Assembly: GCA_014529385.2 (NCBI GenBank)
Contig: CM043957.1
Location: 82,366,881 to 82,430,880, forward strand
From: Adiantum capillus-veneris
Taxonomy: Eukaryota > Streptophyta > Polypodiopsida > Polypodiales > Pteridaceae
Direction: 5' to 3'
DNA length: 64,000 bases
Part shown: positions 8,545 to 19,023 of the stretch, piece by piece
How the letters are laid out: every line of letters starts with the position of its first letter
How positions within the stretch are numbered: position 1 is the first letter of the stretch
Notes under the pieces: model-generated
Seen by the model: only the letters and a program-made list of their open reading frames with translations
Databases searched by the model: none
Told to the model about the DNA's origin: nothing
Program-made: the position numbers and the translations under genes

Positions 8545-10020
8545 TGTCACCAGCGTGTGACTACTATCTATCCTTTTTGTTGATTTCTTTCTTATTATCT
8601 ATTTACTTTCACTTTTTGGAACACCCCTCGGGAAATCTAACTGCCCTGCATTGCATAGCTAGTGTGGAACTGTCCAGAGGGAGTCCAGGCCTGAGGGCAA
8701 GAGAGCACTAAGGTTGGACAAGGACTATGGTTAGCCAAGTGGGGTCATTGACTAGCCAAAGTGGAATCCTTTGCTACAGAGGCTACATTTCAGTTCTGGA
8801 TGTGGCCGCAGTGTACAAAGAGGGTCGGATGACCTAGAAAGATACAATGGCAGCATCTCCTAAAATTTAGGGAACTGCTATTTTGGGACCTGAAAATGTG
8901 TTGACGTCATTACCTCCGGAATGACAAGGGGAACATTTTCTTACTCTGCCGTGAAGTCAACTGGGCAACCGGTTGGGAGATTTTTAGGCGGCAACCCCGA
9001 AACGGGAAAATGCTTATAAATGTGCCAAGTGGCACCTTCTGGTGCACTTGCCTCATGCAACAAGAAGTGGCGCTGAATTTTAAGCTGGGAGAGGCTCATT
9101 TGCAGCTTTTGTCACAGGTTAAGAGCTATGGAGTGCTTGCTTTCCCTCTTATGCACAGTGCGGTGCCAGGAGTGATGCCCTGCACGCTACGCACTGCCCT
9201 CTCTCTCCCCTTTGGCAGTATGTTATGCCCCTCTAGTGGGCTCTTCATTTGACCAATGTACAGTTGTGTGGGTTCATGCGCGATTGCCGAGGCAAGAGCC
9301 TCTTGCACAGGTACCGGATTAGCTAGCGGCTAATCCCCCCGCAGGTACAGGTGAATTCGGAGAGGTTTCACGCCAGAAATCTCGTCCGATTCAAAGGGCA
9401 AGTAGCCCTACAGGTGCGGGAGCTCGAGGACTTGCTAGGGATGCGACCGGCACGCGAAACGGAGCCCGAAACAGTGAATTACAGCCTGCTGTGTATTTTT
9501 GCAGGTTTAGGGTTTTGGCCCTAAACGGACCCTAATACCCCCAGGAGGTTCGGGGACGCAAGGGGACCGCTGTACAGGCGATCTGGCGCATTTTCAGGGC
9601 TGAAAACAGAGAATTCAGCGTGCTGCAGATTCTCGCCAGGTTTTGCAAAGTGCCCGTATGCGTCGGGAAAGTCGATCAATGCGTGGGAATACTGACCGTG
9701 AAGGGTTCTAGTACAGTTATGCTGCCAAAATCGGGCTGGAACAGTGGAAATTCAGCCGAGTTTGTGCGGGGCAGCTTGTAGGGAACCATAACGTTTATTC
9801 CCTCTTTTTAACAATAAAGAAATACCGAAAGGGGCGCCTAAGTTAGGGGCCAATCTGGTGTCTGTCTACTCATACAGGTGCAATCTAGCAGCCTGTATCC
9901 CTCTCCCCTTTGTTGTGTCTTGAAAGTACAGGTAAAATAGACGACTAATAATGGGTGAAAGCTAAATCAAGGTTTAAAGTAAAGTCTACCGCCCTTTTTG
10001 GATTGAACAGGCCGGTTTCA
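8545..10020 (+). repeat. G1 right (3') LTR
   Basis: A 1476-bp copy of the left LTR with three visible differences (one indel, two transitions). It is followed directly by the duplicated target GGCTG at 10021-10025 and then by the rest of LINE-E. Confidence 0.95.
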
Positions 10021-10769
10021 GGCTGTACCCATGTCCTCCTGGTGTCTAGCTGAATCAGGATTGGCGGATGAGCCTGCTGGTCTCAAATTGTGTAAGAGTA
10101 AGAGAGGGTGCATCCGGTGAGTACTGGAAGGGGGGCAATCTGTCTATACTGAATCCATGTGCCTTGAACCATGACGTCATCTCCCCATACCAGCATGCTG
10201 TGTCTCCTTGCCTGGCTAAGTGTCGAGAGGACTCAAGTGCAAGGTGGGCATATCTGTCTCTGGGAAGTTCCCACAAGCGGTGTAGAAAGGAAACAGATTT
10301 GGTGAGCGCCTCAACTACTAGTGGGGGGGGCAGCTAGCTCTGCTCGGATAATGGCACGTGGTACTGAAGCCTTGGCTCTAATGAGCCGCGAGATCATGGA
10401 GACCAGAGGCTTCTCCATGTCCCCCCATCCATCAGTACGACCTGTTCTCTTGTAATGATCCAATGAAGGCCCCCATATCTGAGCTCCATAGAGCAATACA
10501 GAAGCCACCAAAGTGTCAAAGAGCCAGAGCTTCGTCCGAGGCTCCTGAAACTGAACATGTGAACACATCCTGCGCTGACCTCCTGATCCACTGTGGGGTG
10601 GTATTAAATACCATGACCTTGGTTTTACCAAGGTTGACAGACAAGCCACTTTCATGGGCAAACCTATGCAAAGCATCCAAGTGACGTTGCATCCCCTCCA
10701 GAGAGTCGGAGATCAACACAATATCATCAGTATATAACAATAGCGGAATCCATGTCCGTGCGAGCGGTG

Positions 10770-10773
<4 letters not shown>
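10021..10773 (-). pseudogene. LINE-E, 5'-truncated RT domain part
   Basis: This is the other half of the LINE split by G1. On the minus strand it encodes the second half of a LINE reverse transcriptase. The active-site box YTDD lies at 10723-10734 (in LINE-A it is YADD), followed by LHRFAHESGLSVNLGKTKVM and then a LYGAQIWG segment. Frames are broken by shifts around 10516-10676. Homology to LINE-A stops just before the (GA)n tract at 10774, so the copy is truncated at its 5' end and lacks the N-terminal RT half, the endonuclease and ORF1. Confidence 0.8.

Positions 10774-10819
<46 letters not shown>
10774..10819. repeat. (GA)n microsatellite at the LINE-E/LINE-B junction
   Basis: A 46-bp pure GA tract lies exactly between the truncated 5' end of LINE-E and the 3' terminus of LINE-B. 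On the LINE strand it reads as (TC)n. Confidence 0.95.
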
Positions 10820-10823
<4 letters not shown>

Positions 10824-13800
10824 ATTTGATTTGATTTGGTATTAACGTCTGCGGGGGGCAAGAAATGACCCATGGGACCTCAAAGTGATACATAGTCTCC
10901 CCTCACGGGGGTGTATGGTGTGGTGTGTGTTATTCTCTTTTTGTGTTCCTATGAGTGTCTTTTGATGCTCAAGTATGCTGGTGAGGTATGTTCCGAGTTG
11001 TAGGGGAGGGGTCTGTCTTGGATAATAGGTCCGCAAAGGTAGAACAACCGCTTAGAAGTGGTTGAAAATTAGCCCGGATGTGAGCGTATTCTGGGCATTC
11101 CAATGTCACATGTGCTTCATCTTCGGGAGCTTGCATTGTACATGAGGTGCATATTTGTTTAGAAGCATCAATTTTCCGCCAGCCCTCTGTTTCTATTTTG
11201 AGCATATGTGACCTTGTGCGCATCAAAGAGATGGCTCTTCGTGCCATGTGGGGCATGGGTGTTCGTATCTGGGCCTGGGCTTCCATTGGGTTTGTGCTAT
11301 AGCCTTCCCAATACTTTGTGTTGACATGCTTGCAATAGTATTCAAATTTCGAGCGGTGTTGCGTTGTCTTCCACTTGGTGTGGAGGCTATTTAGTAATGC
11401 AATGTCAAAATTCAGAATGTGTTCTCCCTCCTTGCCCTCCTCAATAAGCATGTCCACATATGCCTCTACATTCCATTTAGCGAACCATTTCTTAATGTCC
11501 TGTATGAGGCTCGATGACAAAAATTTGCTTTTTTTTTTCTTTTGTGGCACAACATCCCGTTTCCCATGCAATGCGGGGGATTCGAGTAGGAGGCATCGCT
11601 TTGACCTTCATAATATACGTGTACATTTTTTGCAATGCTTTCATTTCTAGTGGTCTCTTGCCTGTCTCCAAGAATAGCACGGAGTATGGTGTCGTCTTCT
11701 TGACCCCTATGTGTCGACATAGAAACTTTTTCTGAATTTTTTCAATTTCATTCCATGTGTGGGCTGAAATTCTTGCTGCCCAGATTTCCACTCTATAGAG
11801 GATGGCTTGCACCACGCATGTCTCAAAAATGGTCGCTTTTATCTCCCATCTTTTTATGCTCCTTTGTGTGCACATGTTTTCAAATTGATAGTACTTGGCA
11901 TGGCCGATGTCAACTCTATTATGTGCGCATTGTCCCCAAGCATAGTTGCACGGGATGTCAATCCCCAAGTACTTGAAATTGTCGACTTTCTCAATTTGTT
12001 TCCCTTGATACATGAGGGGGGCGTGGATATCCATCTTACGAGTCTTTGCAATCATGAACTTTGTTTTGTCTACATTGATTGATAGACCCACATTTTCACA
12101 AAAAGCATGTAATGCATCGACCAATTTCTGTAGAGCTGTAATGTCATGGGCGAAAAGAGCCACATCGTCTGCATAGATGAGCATGAGAAGTGTAAGCATC
12201 CCGATGGCTGGTTCATCCCCTTCTAGTTGAGGGAGGAAGCTTTCTATTTGATCAATGCACAATCCAAAAAGAGTAGGGGAGAGAGGGCATCCTTGTTTGA
12301 CCCCCACGTTGCTCGAGAAAGCTTTGGACAACCCTTCGTGCGTTTTTAGTTGACATATGACTCTGTCATAGAGACGTGCTACCGCACTCCTGAGATGCAT
12401 CGATACTTTTATGCATTCCATCCTTTTCCATATACCCATTTTCGGGACCGTGTCAAAGGCTTTGGTGAAATTTACAAAGCAATAGTATAATGTTTTTCCC
12501 TTTAGCCGACTCTCTTCCATTAATACCTTGAGTGAAACAAGGTGATCAATGGTGCTATGTTTTGGTCGGAAACCTGCTTGTTCTTTTGCTCGTTTACCAT
12601 TTTTCTCCGCCCATGTGCTTATGCTTTGTTCTAAGATGCTTCCCAATTGCTTTGATCCAGTTCTTTTGCCAATCCTCGGGTAGCCCTTGAACAATGGCTT
12701 GGTTTAGCATTCTATGTATCCACTCTCTGGCTCTCACACCTGACCATTTAAGCATTTCTGAGTTCAAGTGTAGTATGTCCGGAGCTTTCCCATTTGCAAG
12801 TTTTTGTATGCCTTTTTTACCCGTTTCGAAATCAAAGTAGTCTTGGGCATGGAGATCGGTTTGCATGTGTGGCATTTCTTCCGCATTATTATGCACATAT
12901 AGTTGTTCCACATACATGTACATGTCATCTGAGCTTATGTCCCCCATAATGTCATGTCTTCGTCCTTTTATTTTCAGCCATTTCTTATTGGGATTTTTCT
13001 TGAAGTTGGCTATGGCTTGTGTCTCCGTGCATAGCTCATAGTTTCTTCTTTTCCGCCTCTTGAGATTTGTGTAGTCTTTTGATAGAGTTTCCCATTCCGT
13101 GTTTGTCGTTGACAGTGCCCGCAATTGTTTTTTTACATACTTGCACTCTTCATCAAACCATGGGTTATGCGGTATCCCTTTAACATGATTTCCTCGCCGA
13201 TGCGTTTTTCCCATTGTTTGTTCCACGGCGTCACATAGAGCTTGTTTGAAAATTGGCCATGTTTGTTTAATGTGTGATGGCATGGGTACATGAGCAAGTG
13301 CATTGTCTAGATGTTCTGCATACATTCTTTTCTTGTCCACTTGCATTTTGTATGTCCATGATCGGGCATGGGGCTGTTTTTGTGCTTTTTGAGTGGGAAC
13401 TTGTAGCCATACATGGATTGGGGTGTGGTCCGAATTGGGTGACCTCTTCCCAATTGTAAAATTACTTACAATATGGGATGCCTCATATGCAATCAATACA
13501 TAATCAATAACACTCATGCCTTTGTTGGCCGTGTAGCATGTGCATTCTCCCGATTTTTCAAGCTTACTTGTTCCATTGACGGCGATTAGTTGTAAGGATG
13601 TCATCATACTGAGCAATGCAATATCTTGCGGGTTTGTAATGAGATCTTTCGAACATCTCTCCCATGTGGGATCTAGTATCTCATTATGTTCAAGCATTGG
13701 AGGTGTCATGAGATCCACCATTTGCATTTGCGCATGTGCTATGCGAGCATTCATGTCCCCAATAAGCATAATCATCCCTTCTTGTGCATAGGCATGGATA

Positions 13801-14369
13801 TCGGCATATAGATCCTTGAAAGGGTAATTCTTCTCTACATTGAAGGCACTATAGAATGGTGACTCTCTATGGGGGATGTAGCACCGGGCAATGAACATAG
13901 GTTTAGGTTTTGTGTCAAACTTGATCCATATGTACCGGTTATGAGCATCTGTCTTGCAAATTGTGATCATTTTTCTGAGTTCCTCTTGGTATATCACCGC
14001 GACTCCTACTTGTCCCCTCATTTTTGTACATGGCAACCGTAGGGAGTGTGTGACATATCCTTCAATGTGTGGTATTCTACATGCATCGTGTTCCCATGTT
14101 TCCAATAAAAAGAGAATGTCGGCTTGTGGTAGGACTTCCGTTAATCCTTCTCCTTTATGCCACGGGAAGCCTCTGCAATTCCAACTTGTTACGTGTAGTT
14201 CCGTGAACCCATGGGTCTCGCATTGTCATTTTGTTTCCTCTTTTTCTTCCCCTTTCATGTCCGCTTGGGCTGTTTTTTCGTTCATGCGAGCTTCCTATAC
14301 TTCACGTCTGGTCTTTTGTTGGTTCGGCGTTCTATCTTCATTGATGTATAGTGTGCTGTCCTTTAAGTA

Positions 14370-14372
<3 letters not shown>
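10820..14372 (-). mobile_element. LINE-B, non-LTR retrotransposon without ORF1
   Basis: This minus-strand LINE of about 3.55 kb carries only ORF2 and is bounded on both sides by (GA)n tracts. Its 3' end, read on the minus strand, has AGACGTTAATACCAAAT followed by a CAAAT tandem and then (CT)n. It is the best preserved copy in the array, and its ORF2 needs only two frame corrections. It belongs to the same broad group as LINE-A, with comparable endonuclease and RT segments, but is clearly a different family. The 5' end stops upstream of the endonuclease at the GA tract, so it is truncated or lacks ORF1. Confidence 0.85.
10969..14230 (-). pseudogene. LINE-B ORF2: endonuclease, reverse transcriptase, C-terminal zinc knuckle
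   Basis: ORF2 nicks the target and reverse-transcribes the element there. The frame begins before the first ORF-style start: minus-strand sequence near 14195 reads SWNCRG and then LFLLETWEHD, the opening of an APE-type endonuclease, with GDMNARIAH further on. RT motifs include QAGFRPKHSTIDH, FTKAFDTVPK, GVKQGCPLSPTLFGLCID and YADD (12164-12175). The end carries the knuckle CTSCTMQAPEDEAHVTLEC. Three open segments (14105-12594, 12694-11492 and 11571-10969) are joined by frameshifts. The first junction also loses a conserved RT stretch (WIKAI runs straight into a GSILEQ-like part). The second lies near a T10 run at about 11531. Confidence 0.85.

Positions 14373-14426
<54 letters not shown>
14373..14426. 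repeat. (GA)n microsatellite at the LINE-B/LINE-A junction
   Basis: A 54-bp GA tract placed exactly between the 5' end of LINE-B and the 3' terminus of LINE-A. Confidence 0.95.
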
Positions 14427-14429
<3 letters not shown>

Positions 14430-14942
14430 AACGAAATGAAATGTTATATTAACGTCTTCAAAAGGCCAAAGTGACCTATGAGCCAGAAAGTTACAATGTG
14501 GTGGATCTGATACAAAGTCAGATTAACAAAAATGACAAAATAAAATACTATGGAATCCTAAACTGCTAGGTGTGAACTAAGCAACCAGCTGGGATAGCTA
14601 AATCACAAGAGATCCAGCATTGGTTGTTGGCGTATCTCATCAATCTCCTCCATGGTCAATAGTCTAACCGGGCGTCGTGCATGCCGGGCCAAAGTGATCC
14701 GAATCCTCTGATGCAGCCTCCGTCAATGCTGTGTAGTCCTCCGCAGTCGTGGGCGTCTGGATCTCCCCAGCTCGGTCGCTCGGCCGATCAGTGTGCCTCT
14801 GGTGTGAGACAACGAGCTCTCCTGTGGTAGTAGCTCCTCTGGTGTCCAGTGTCTCAGAAGTCCGTGATCCGTCTCTGAGATTGGCTAGCCTCTCCCCTCA
14901 ACAGGCTCTCTTTGTGTCTGTGCAGCTCGAGCAAAAACAGAC

Positions 14943-17900
14943 CTAGGCATCTTTGATCCTCGTACCGCATGACTTTGGAGAGTGGTCCAAAGCCCTCTCT
15001 GAACAAGCAGTGGAAGCGGCCTCGTATCTCGTAGTAGACGGGGTAGTGGCATGTGTAGTGCAATCTGTCTCAGGCTCCATGTCACACAGGAGGCATGTCC
15101 TGGCCTCTGCTGGTATTGTCCTATATCTTCCAATCTCGATCCGTAGCAGCTGGTGTGAAGATGTGCGTATCTGGCCAATAGCACATCGTATCCCATGAGA
15201 CAAGTGGGTGTCCATGTATCTGGGCCTTGTCACAAAACCGTCCTCCGTAAGATGGAGAAGATGCTCTCTATAGAAATCCATCTTCGTGCCCAGCTCTTGT
15301 GTTGGCTGTATCCATGTTCACCTAGTGTCTGGCGGATGAGCCTGGTGATCTCGGACTGTGTAAGAGTCAGAGAGGGTGCATCTGTCTATGCTGAACCCAT
15401 GCGCCTGAAACCATGATTTCATCTCCCCATACCAGCAATCTGTATCTCCCTGCATGGCTAACTATTGAGAGGACTGAAGTGCAAGGCAGGCATATCTGTC
15501 TCTGGGAAGTTCCCACATGCGGTGTATGAAGGAGACAGATCTGGTGAGAGCCTCAACCACTAGTGGGTGGGCGGATAATGGCACGTGGTACTGAAGCCTT
15601 GGTTGTAATGAGCTGCGAGATCATAGAGAGTAGTGGCTTCTCCATGTCCCCCCATCCATCAGTGCGCCCTGTCCTCCCGTGATGATCCAATGAAGGTCGA
15701 AGCCACCAAAGTGTCAAAGAGCCAGAGTTTCGTTTGAGGCTCCTGAAACTCAATGAAATTGCTCTCCTCAATAAAAATGCTGGTCCACTAAAAACCACTC
15801 CAAGGTAAGTGTAAGCATATGTATACGTCACTGTCTCTTGGCCGTATGTGAATGCGAGCGCTGACCTCCTGATCCACTGCGGGGTGGTATTAAATACCAT
15901 GACCTTGGTTTTACCAAGGTTGACAGACAAACCACTTTCATGGGCAAACCTATGCAAAGCATCCAAGTGACGTTGCATCCCCTCCGGAGAGTTGGAGATC
16001 AACACAATATCATCAGCATATAACAAAAGTGGAATCCATGTCCCTGCCTGTTGTGCACCTCTATCACCATCTCTCTCAATGTAGTGAAAAACCTCATCCA
16101 CTTACATACCAAATAGAGTAGGAGAGAGCGGGCAACCTTGCTTTACCCCAATAGTGGAGTGGACCGGTGTAGATAGACCCTCTGAGGTGCGTACATGCCC
16201 CACTACTGACCTGTTTAATGCCATGACCCCCAAATGAGCTCTGTGGGTACTCCCATCTCTTGTAATCTACGCATCAATCTAGCTCTGGGTACTGTGTCAA
16301 ATGCTTTGCGGAAGTCCACAAAGCTACAATAGATCCGTCTCCCATGTGATCTGCCCTCCTCAATGATGGCTCTGAGTGTCAAGATATGGTCAAGAGTAGA
16401 AAAACCTCTCCTGAACCTTGCCTGCCCGGCTGCGCGTATCTCCTCCCTCTCTGCCCATCTACTCAGTAGTTGCTCAAGAATGGATGCGTACAACCGTGCC
16501 AATGTGTGTCCAATCATGATAGTGCGATAATTCCCAGGCTCCATAGGGTCTCCTGACTTGAAGATAGGTACAATAGTAGATAGGCTCCAAGTATCATGCA
16601 ATCCCTCACACATGGCACGATTAAACATAACTGCTAGAAGCTCTGCTAGTTTTGGCATGCATGAAGTGCTCAGCCACTAAGCGACCATGATCATATGCTC
16701 TCCCAGTCCTCATCCTGTCAATGGCCTCACCATCTCAGTGGTGAAAAAAGCACATGTGTGGGGGCATGGATCGGGGAGGGGGGGGGGACGGGAAGGGGTG
16801 GCTGTCCAAGAACTGTGTACAGAGATGACGCGTACTGGCCCCAGGCCTTTGTAGAGGTAATGGCAGGGGGGGGGGGGGGGGGGGGGAGATGGGTGCTCAT
16901 GAAAGAGCCGCCATGCCTCACGTGAGTCCCGACTCAAGAATAGCTGGTATAGATCCTGCTCTAGGCGAGCCAAAAATGCCTTCTTCTTCCACCGCACTAG
17001 GTGTCGGAAGTCAATCTGTGACTATCTGTGAGTGATGTCCCCCAAAAGCACCTCCCTCTAGAGTCTAGGTCTAGTCTCGCGGCATTCCTCATCATACCAG
17101 TTGTTCTGGGGCATGCTACCAGAACGGCGTCTGCTCCGGCTGGGCGTGTGGGTATGCCTCTGTTGCTGCATCATGTAATGTCTGCGTCAGTATAGTAGTA
17201 AGCTCCTCTAGAGGTCGCCCCGGCTCCTCTGTACACAGGCGTCTATAGATTCCAACTATGTATACAGAGTTCGTCTCTCGCGTGAAGGTGTAGCGAGTAG
17301 GGGCTGCTGCTTGTGACCTGTGTGCTACACTAAACTGGAAAGAGATGGTCAACGACACAAGAGCATGATCCACTGCTACACCAACAGGTCTGGGTCCAAA
17401 CTGTGAGATCCTGGATACTAGAGATGAGACTCGGCTGTGCCATGACATATCCACTGTGCTGGCTCCATGTTTGTGTGGAAAGCATGTACCTCCCGTAGTG
17501 GGAAATCTCTATAGACCATTCAAGATGACCAATCCATGTGCAGTCCCCATGTCTATCAAGTGTCGTCCATACTCAATATGTTCCCCATCTTGTGATAGTC
17601 TGGATAGGCCCGTCTCTGCAACATCCAGCTCTCTCAGCATCTCTTGTGACGTATCATTAAAACTGTCTGATGATGGGCAGTCCTAGCACTGAAGTCGCCG
17701 AGAATGATGATGTCACCATCTCTAGAGAACTCCCATATGTCATCATCCAAAATAGAAAAGGGGGACTGTCCTCTGGGTGGTGCATACACTGACGTACTCG
17801 GGGGAAGTAGCTAATAGCAATGTAAAGATATATGCTTGTCTTTGCTCTCAATCTCACCCACATGTACCTAGCTTGCTTATCCCTGCGAGCTATATGTATC

Positions 17901-18160
17901 AATGGCTGCAACTCCTCCCTCAATAAAACTGCCACTCCTCCTGAGCCCCGCCCTCTATGCTCTGATCGTGTCTCCTGTCTACAGGCTCTCCCCCATTTGT
18001 ATCCACTAATGTGAGTCATAGATTGCCCAGGGGCCTAATGTGTCTCAGAGTAGAAGACGATGTCTCTTCCCGTAAAACTATCCTCAAAAGCACCCACATC
18101 AAGGCGCATAGATCCATTACAATTCCATAGGCCTCACACCGTCATGTGGAGCGTCGCTCT
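14943..18160 (-). pseudogene. LINE-A ORF2 (endonuclease, RT, zinc knuckle), degenerate
   Basis: On the minus strand the endonuclease begins near 18150 with WNCNGS and DIVFYSETH and continues through GVAVLLREELQPL (about 17930) and later segments to about 17116. RT pieces follow: QARFRRGFSTLDHILTLRAI and FRKAFDTVPRARL at 16658-16215, then LLLYADDIVLIS with YADD at 16009-16020 and the GLSVNLGKTKVM segment at 16101-15553. The C-terminal part with the CLLCDMEPE knuckle is at 15281-14943. At least five open segments in different frames show multiple indels. A 21-G run at 16866-16886 lies inside the region between endonuclease and RT and is odd for coding DNA. Confidence 0.8.
16866..16886. repeat. 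Poly-G tract (21 G) inside LINE-A ORF2
   Basis: An uninterrupted run of 21 G on the plus strand within degenerate ORF2. It has no coding explanation and may be a replication-slippage or assembly product. Confidence 0.9.
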
Positions 18161-18365
18161 AATATTACCACTCTCCCATCTCGGTAAAAGGAAATCTTAC
18201 CTTTTTCCCTTGCCGCTCTAATCTGTGGCATTACCTCCTACATATGAGCGATCTGTGAGAGGGTAAGGTCATCCGCGAGAAAGATGCCCGTTTTCTTAAG
18301 AGGTGGTCTCTCCTTCAAAAAGTCCTCCTTCGCTTCCATGGAGGAAAAACGAAGGATGAGTGCCC

Positions 18366-18940
18366 TTATTTCGAGGTTTCCCCCTTGCTCCCATTTTTCT
18401 TGCTGCCCACTCTCCAAGCTCTTGAGTGCATCGGCTCATGAACTTCCATCAAAGCCATGAGTTCTTTTACCTCTTCGTCCACATTATCTTTGTCTTTTAA
18501 GCCGCAAATTCTCACATGTAGAGAGCGCACACGCCTTCTTTGCTCCTCTCCTAGTGTCAAGTTAATAATGGTGGGTATGGACGTTGTTTCCTTGCTTTTC
18601 CCTTTCTTGGCAACCTCAATCCATTTCTTGGCCTCATCTGCCTTCTGTTGGGTCTTTGTAATAACGTCCACCCAAGAGGTCGTCATTTCTTTGTACTGCT
18701 CTTCCCCCTCTTTGATGGGTCGCACTTGCTCTTTGAGCTCCTCTAGTACTGAAGGTTGCAATTCTCCCTCTTCAAGTGTATTACGTGATCGTGCCTTAGC
18801 GAGCTCCCTCTTGAGTGACGCAATCTCTTCCTCTTTGGCCATCACACGATCTCCCAGTGCAGTTATCTTGCTTTCTTGGGCCAACACACGTTCTTCGAGC
18901 ATTTTGATTGTGCCCAATAGGTTGCAGTTGATCTTATTAA
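18366..18940 (-). pseudogene. LINE-A ORF1 (coiled-coil plus RNA-binding region), 5' truncated
   Basis: An open frame of 183 codons reads through a long heptad-rich coiled coil at about residues 5-75 (LEERVLAQESKITALGDRVM and following), a basic linker, and then RRVRSLHVRICGLKDKDNVDEE at about 130-155. That last part resembles the RNA-binding segment of LINE ORF1 proteins. ORF1p coats LINE RNA. The homologous start in LINE-D continues further upstream, whereas here sequence homology ends in a G/C homopolymer at about 18949, so the N-terminus is probably lost. The frame ends at 18366, before ORF2. Confidence 0.65.
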
Positions 18941-18974
18941 CGGTTTCGGGGGGGGGGGTGCTACAGGTTACGCG

Positions 18975-18978
<4 letters not shown>

Positions 18979-19020
<42 letters not shown>
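18979..19020. repeat. (GA)n microsatellite at the LINE-A/LINE-C junction
   Basis: A 42-bp GA tract lies exactly between the 5' end of LINE-A and the 3' terminus of LINE-C. Confidence 0.95.

Positions 19021-19023
<3 letters not shown>

Larger units (their letters stand above)
1323..10020 (+). mobile_element. G1: full-length Ty3/gypsy chromovirus LTR retrotransposon
   Basis: This complete plus-strand element has a left LTR (1323-2799), a primer binding site at 2800, gag-pol (2857-7971), an untranslated 3' region, a polypurine tract ending at 8544 and a right LTR (8545-10020). It is flanked by the direct repeat GGCTG. The LTRs begin TG and end CA. By eye they differ at only three places: one A in a run of three near 1400, G/A in GTCGGTCAATG near 2454 (GTCGATC at right), and C/T near 2568. 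About 99.8% LTR identity means a very recent insertion. Domain order (protease, RT, RNase H, integrase, chromodomain) places it among chromoviruses. It sits inside LINE-E. Confidence 0.95.
14427..18978 (-). mobile_element. LINE-A, nearly full-length non-LTR retrotransposon
   Basis: This minus-strand LINE of about 4.55 kb has an ORF1 remnant (18366-18940), a degenerate ORF2 (18160-14943) and a 3' UTR ending at 14427. (GA)n tracts lie at both borders. Compared with LINE-D, its ORF1 is cut short at the 5' side by a C/G homopolymer near 18950. The 3' UTR matches those of LINE-C and LINE-E. Many frameshifts make it inactive. Confidence 0.85.

Noticed and set aside
13954-14370. Plus-strand ORF of 138 codons
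   Set aside because: It is the antisense shadow of the LINE-B endonuclease start, whose minus-strand translation has real motifs.
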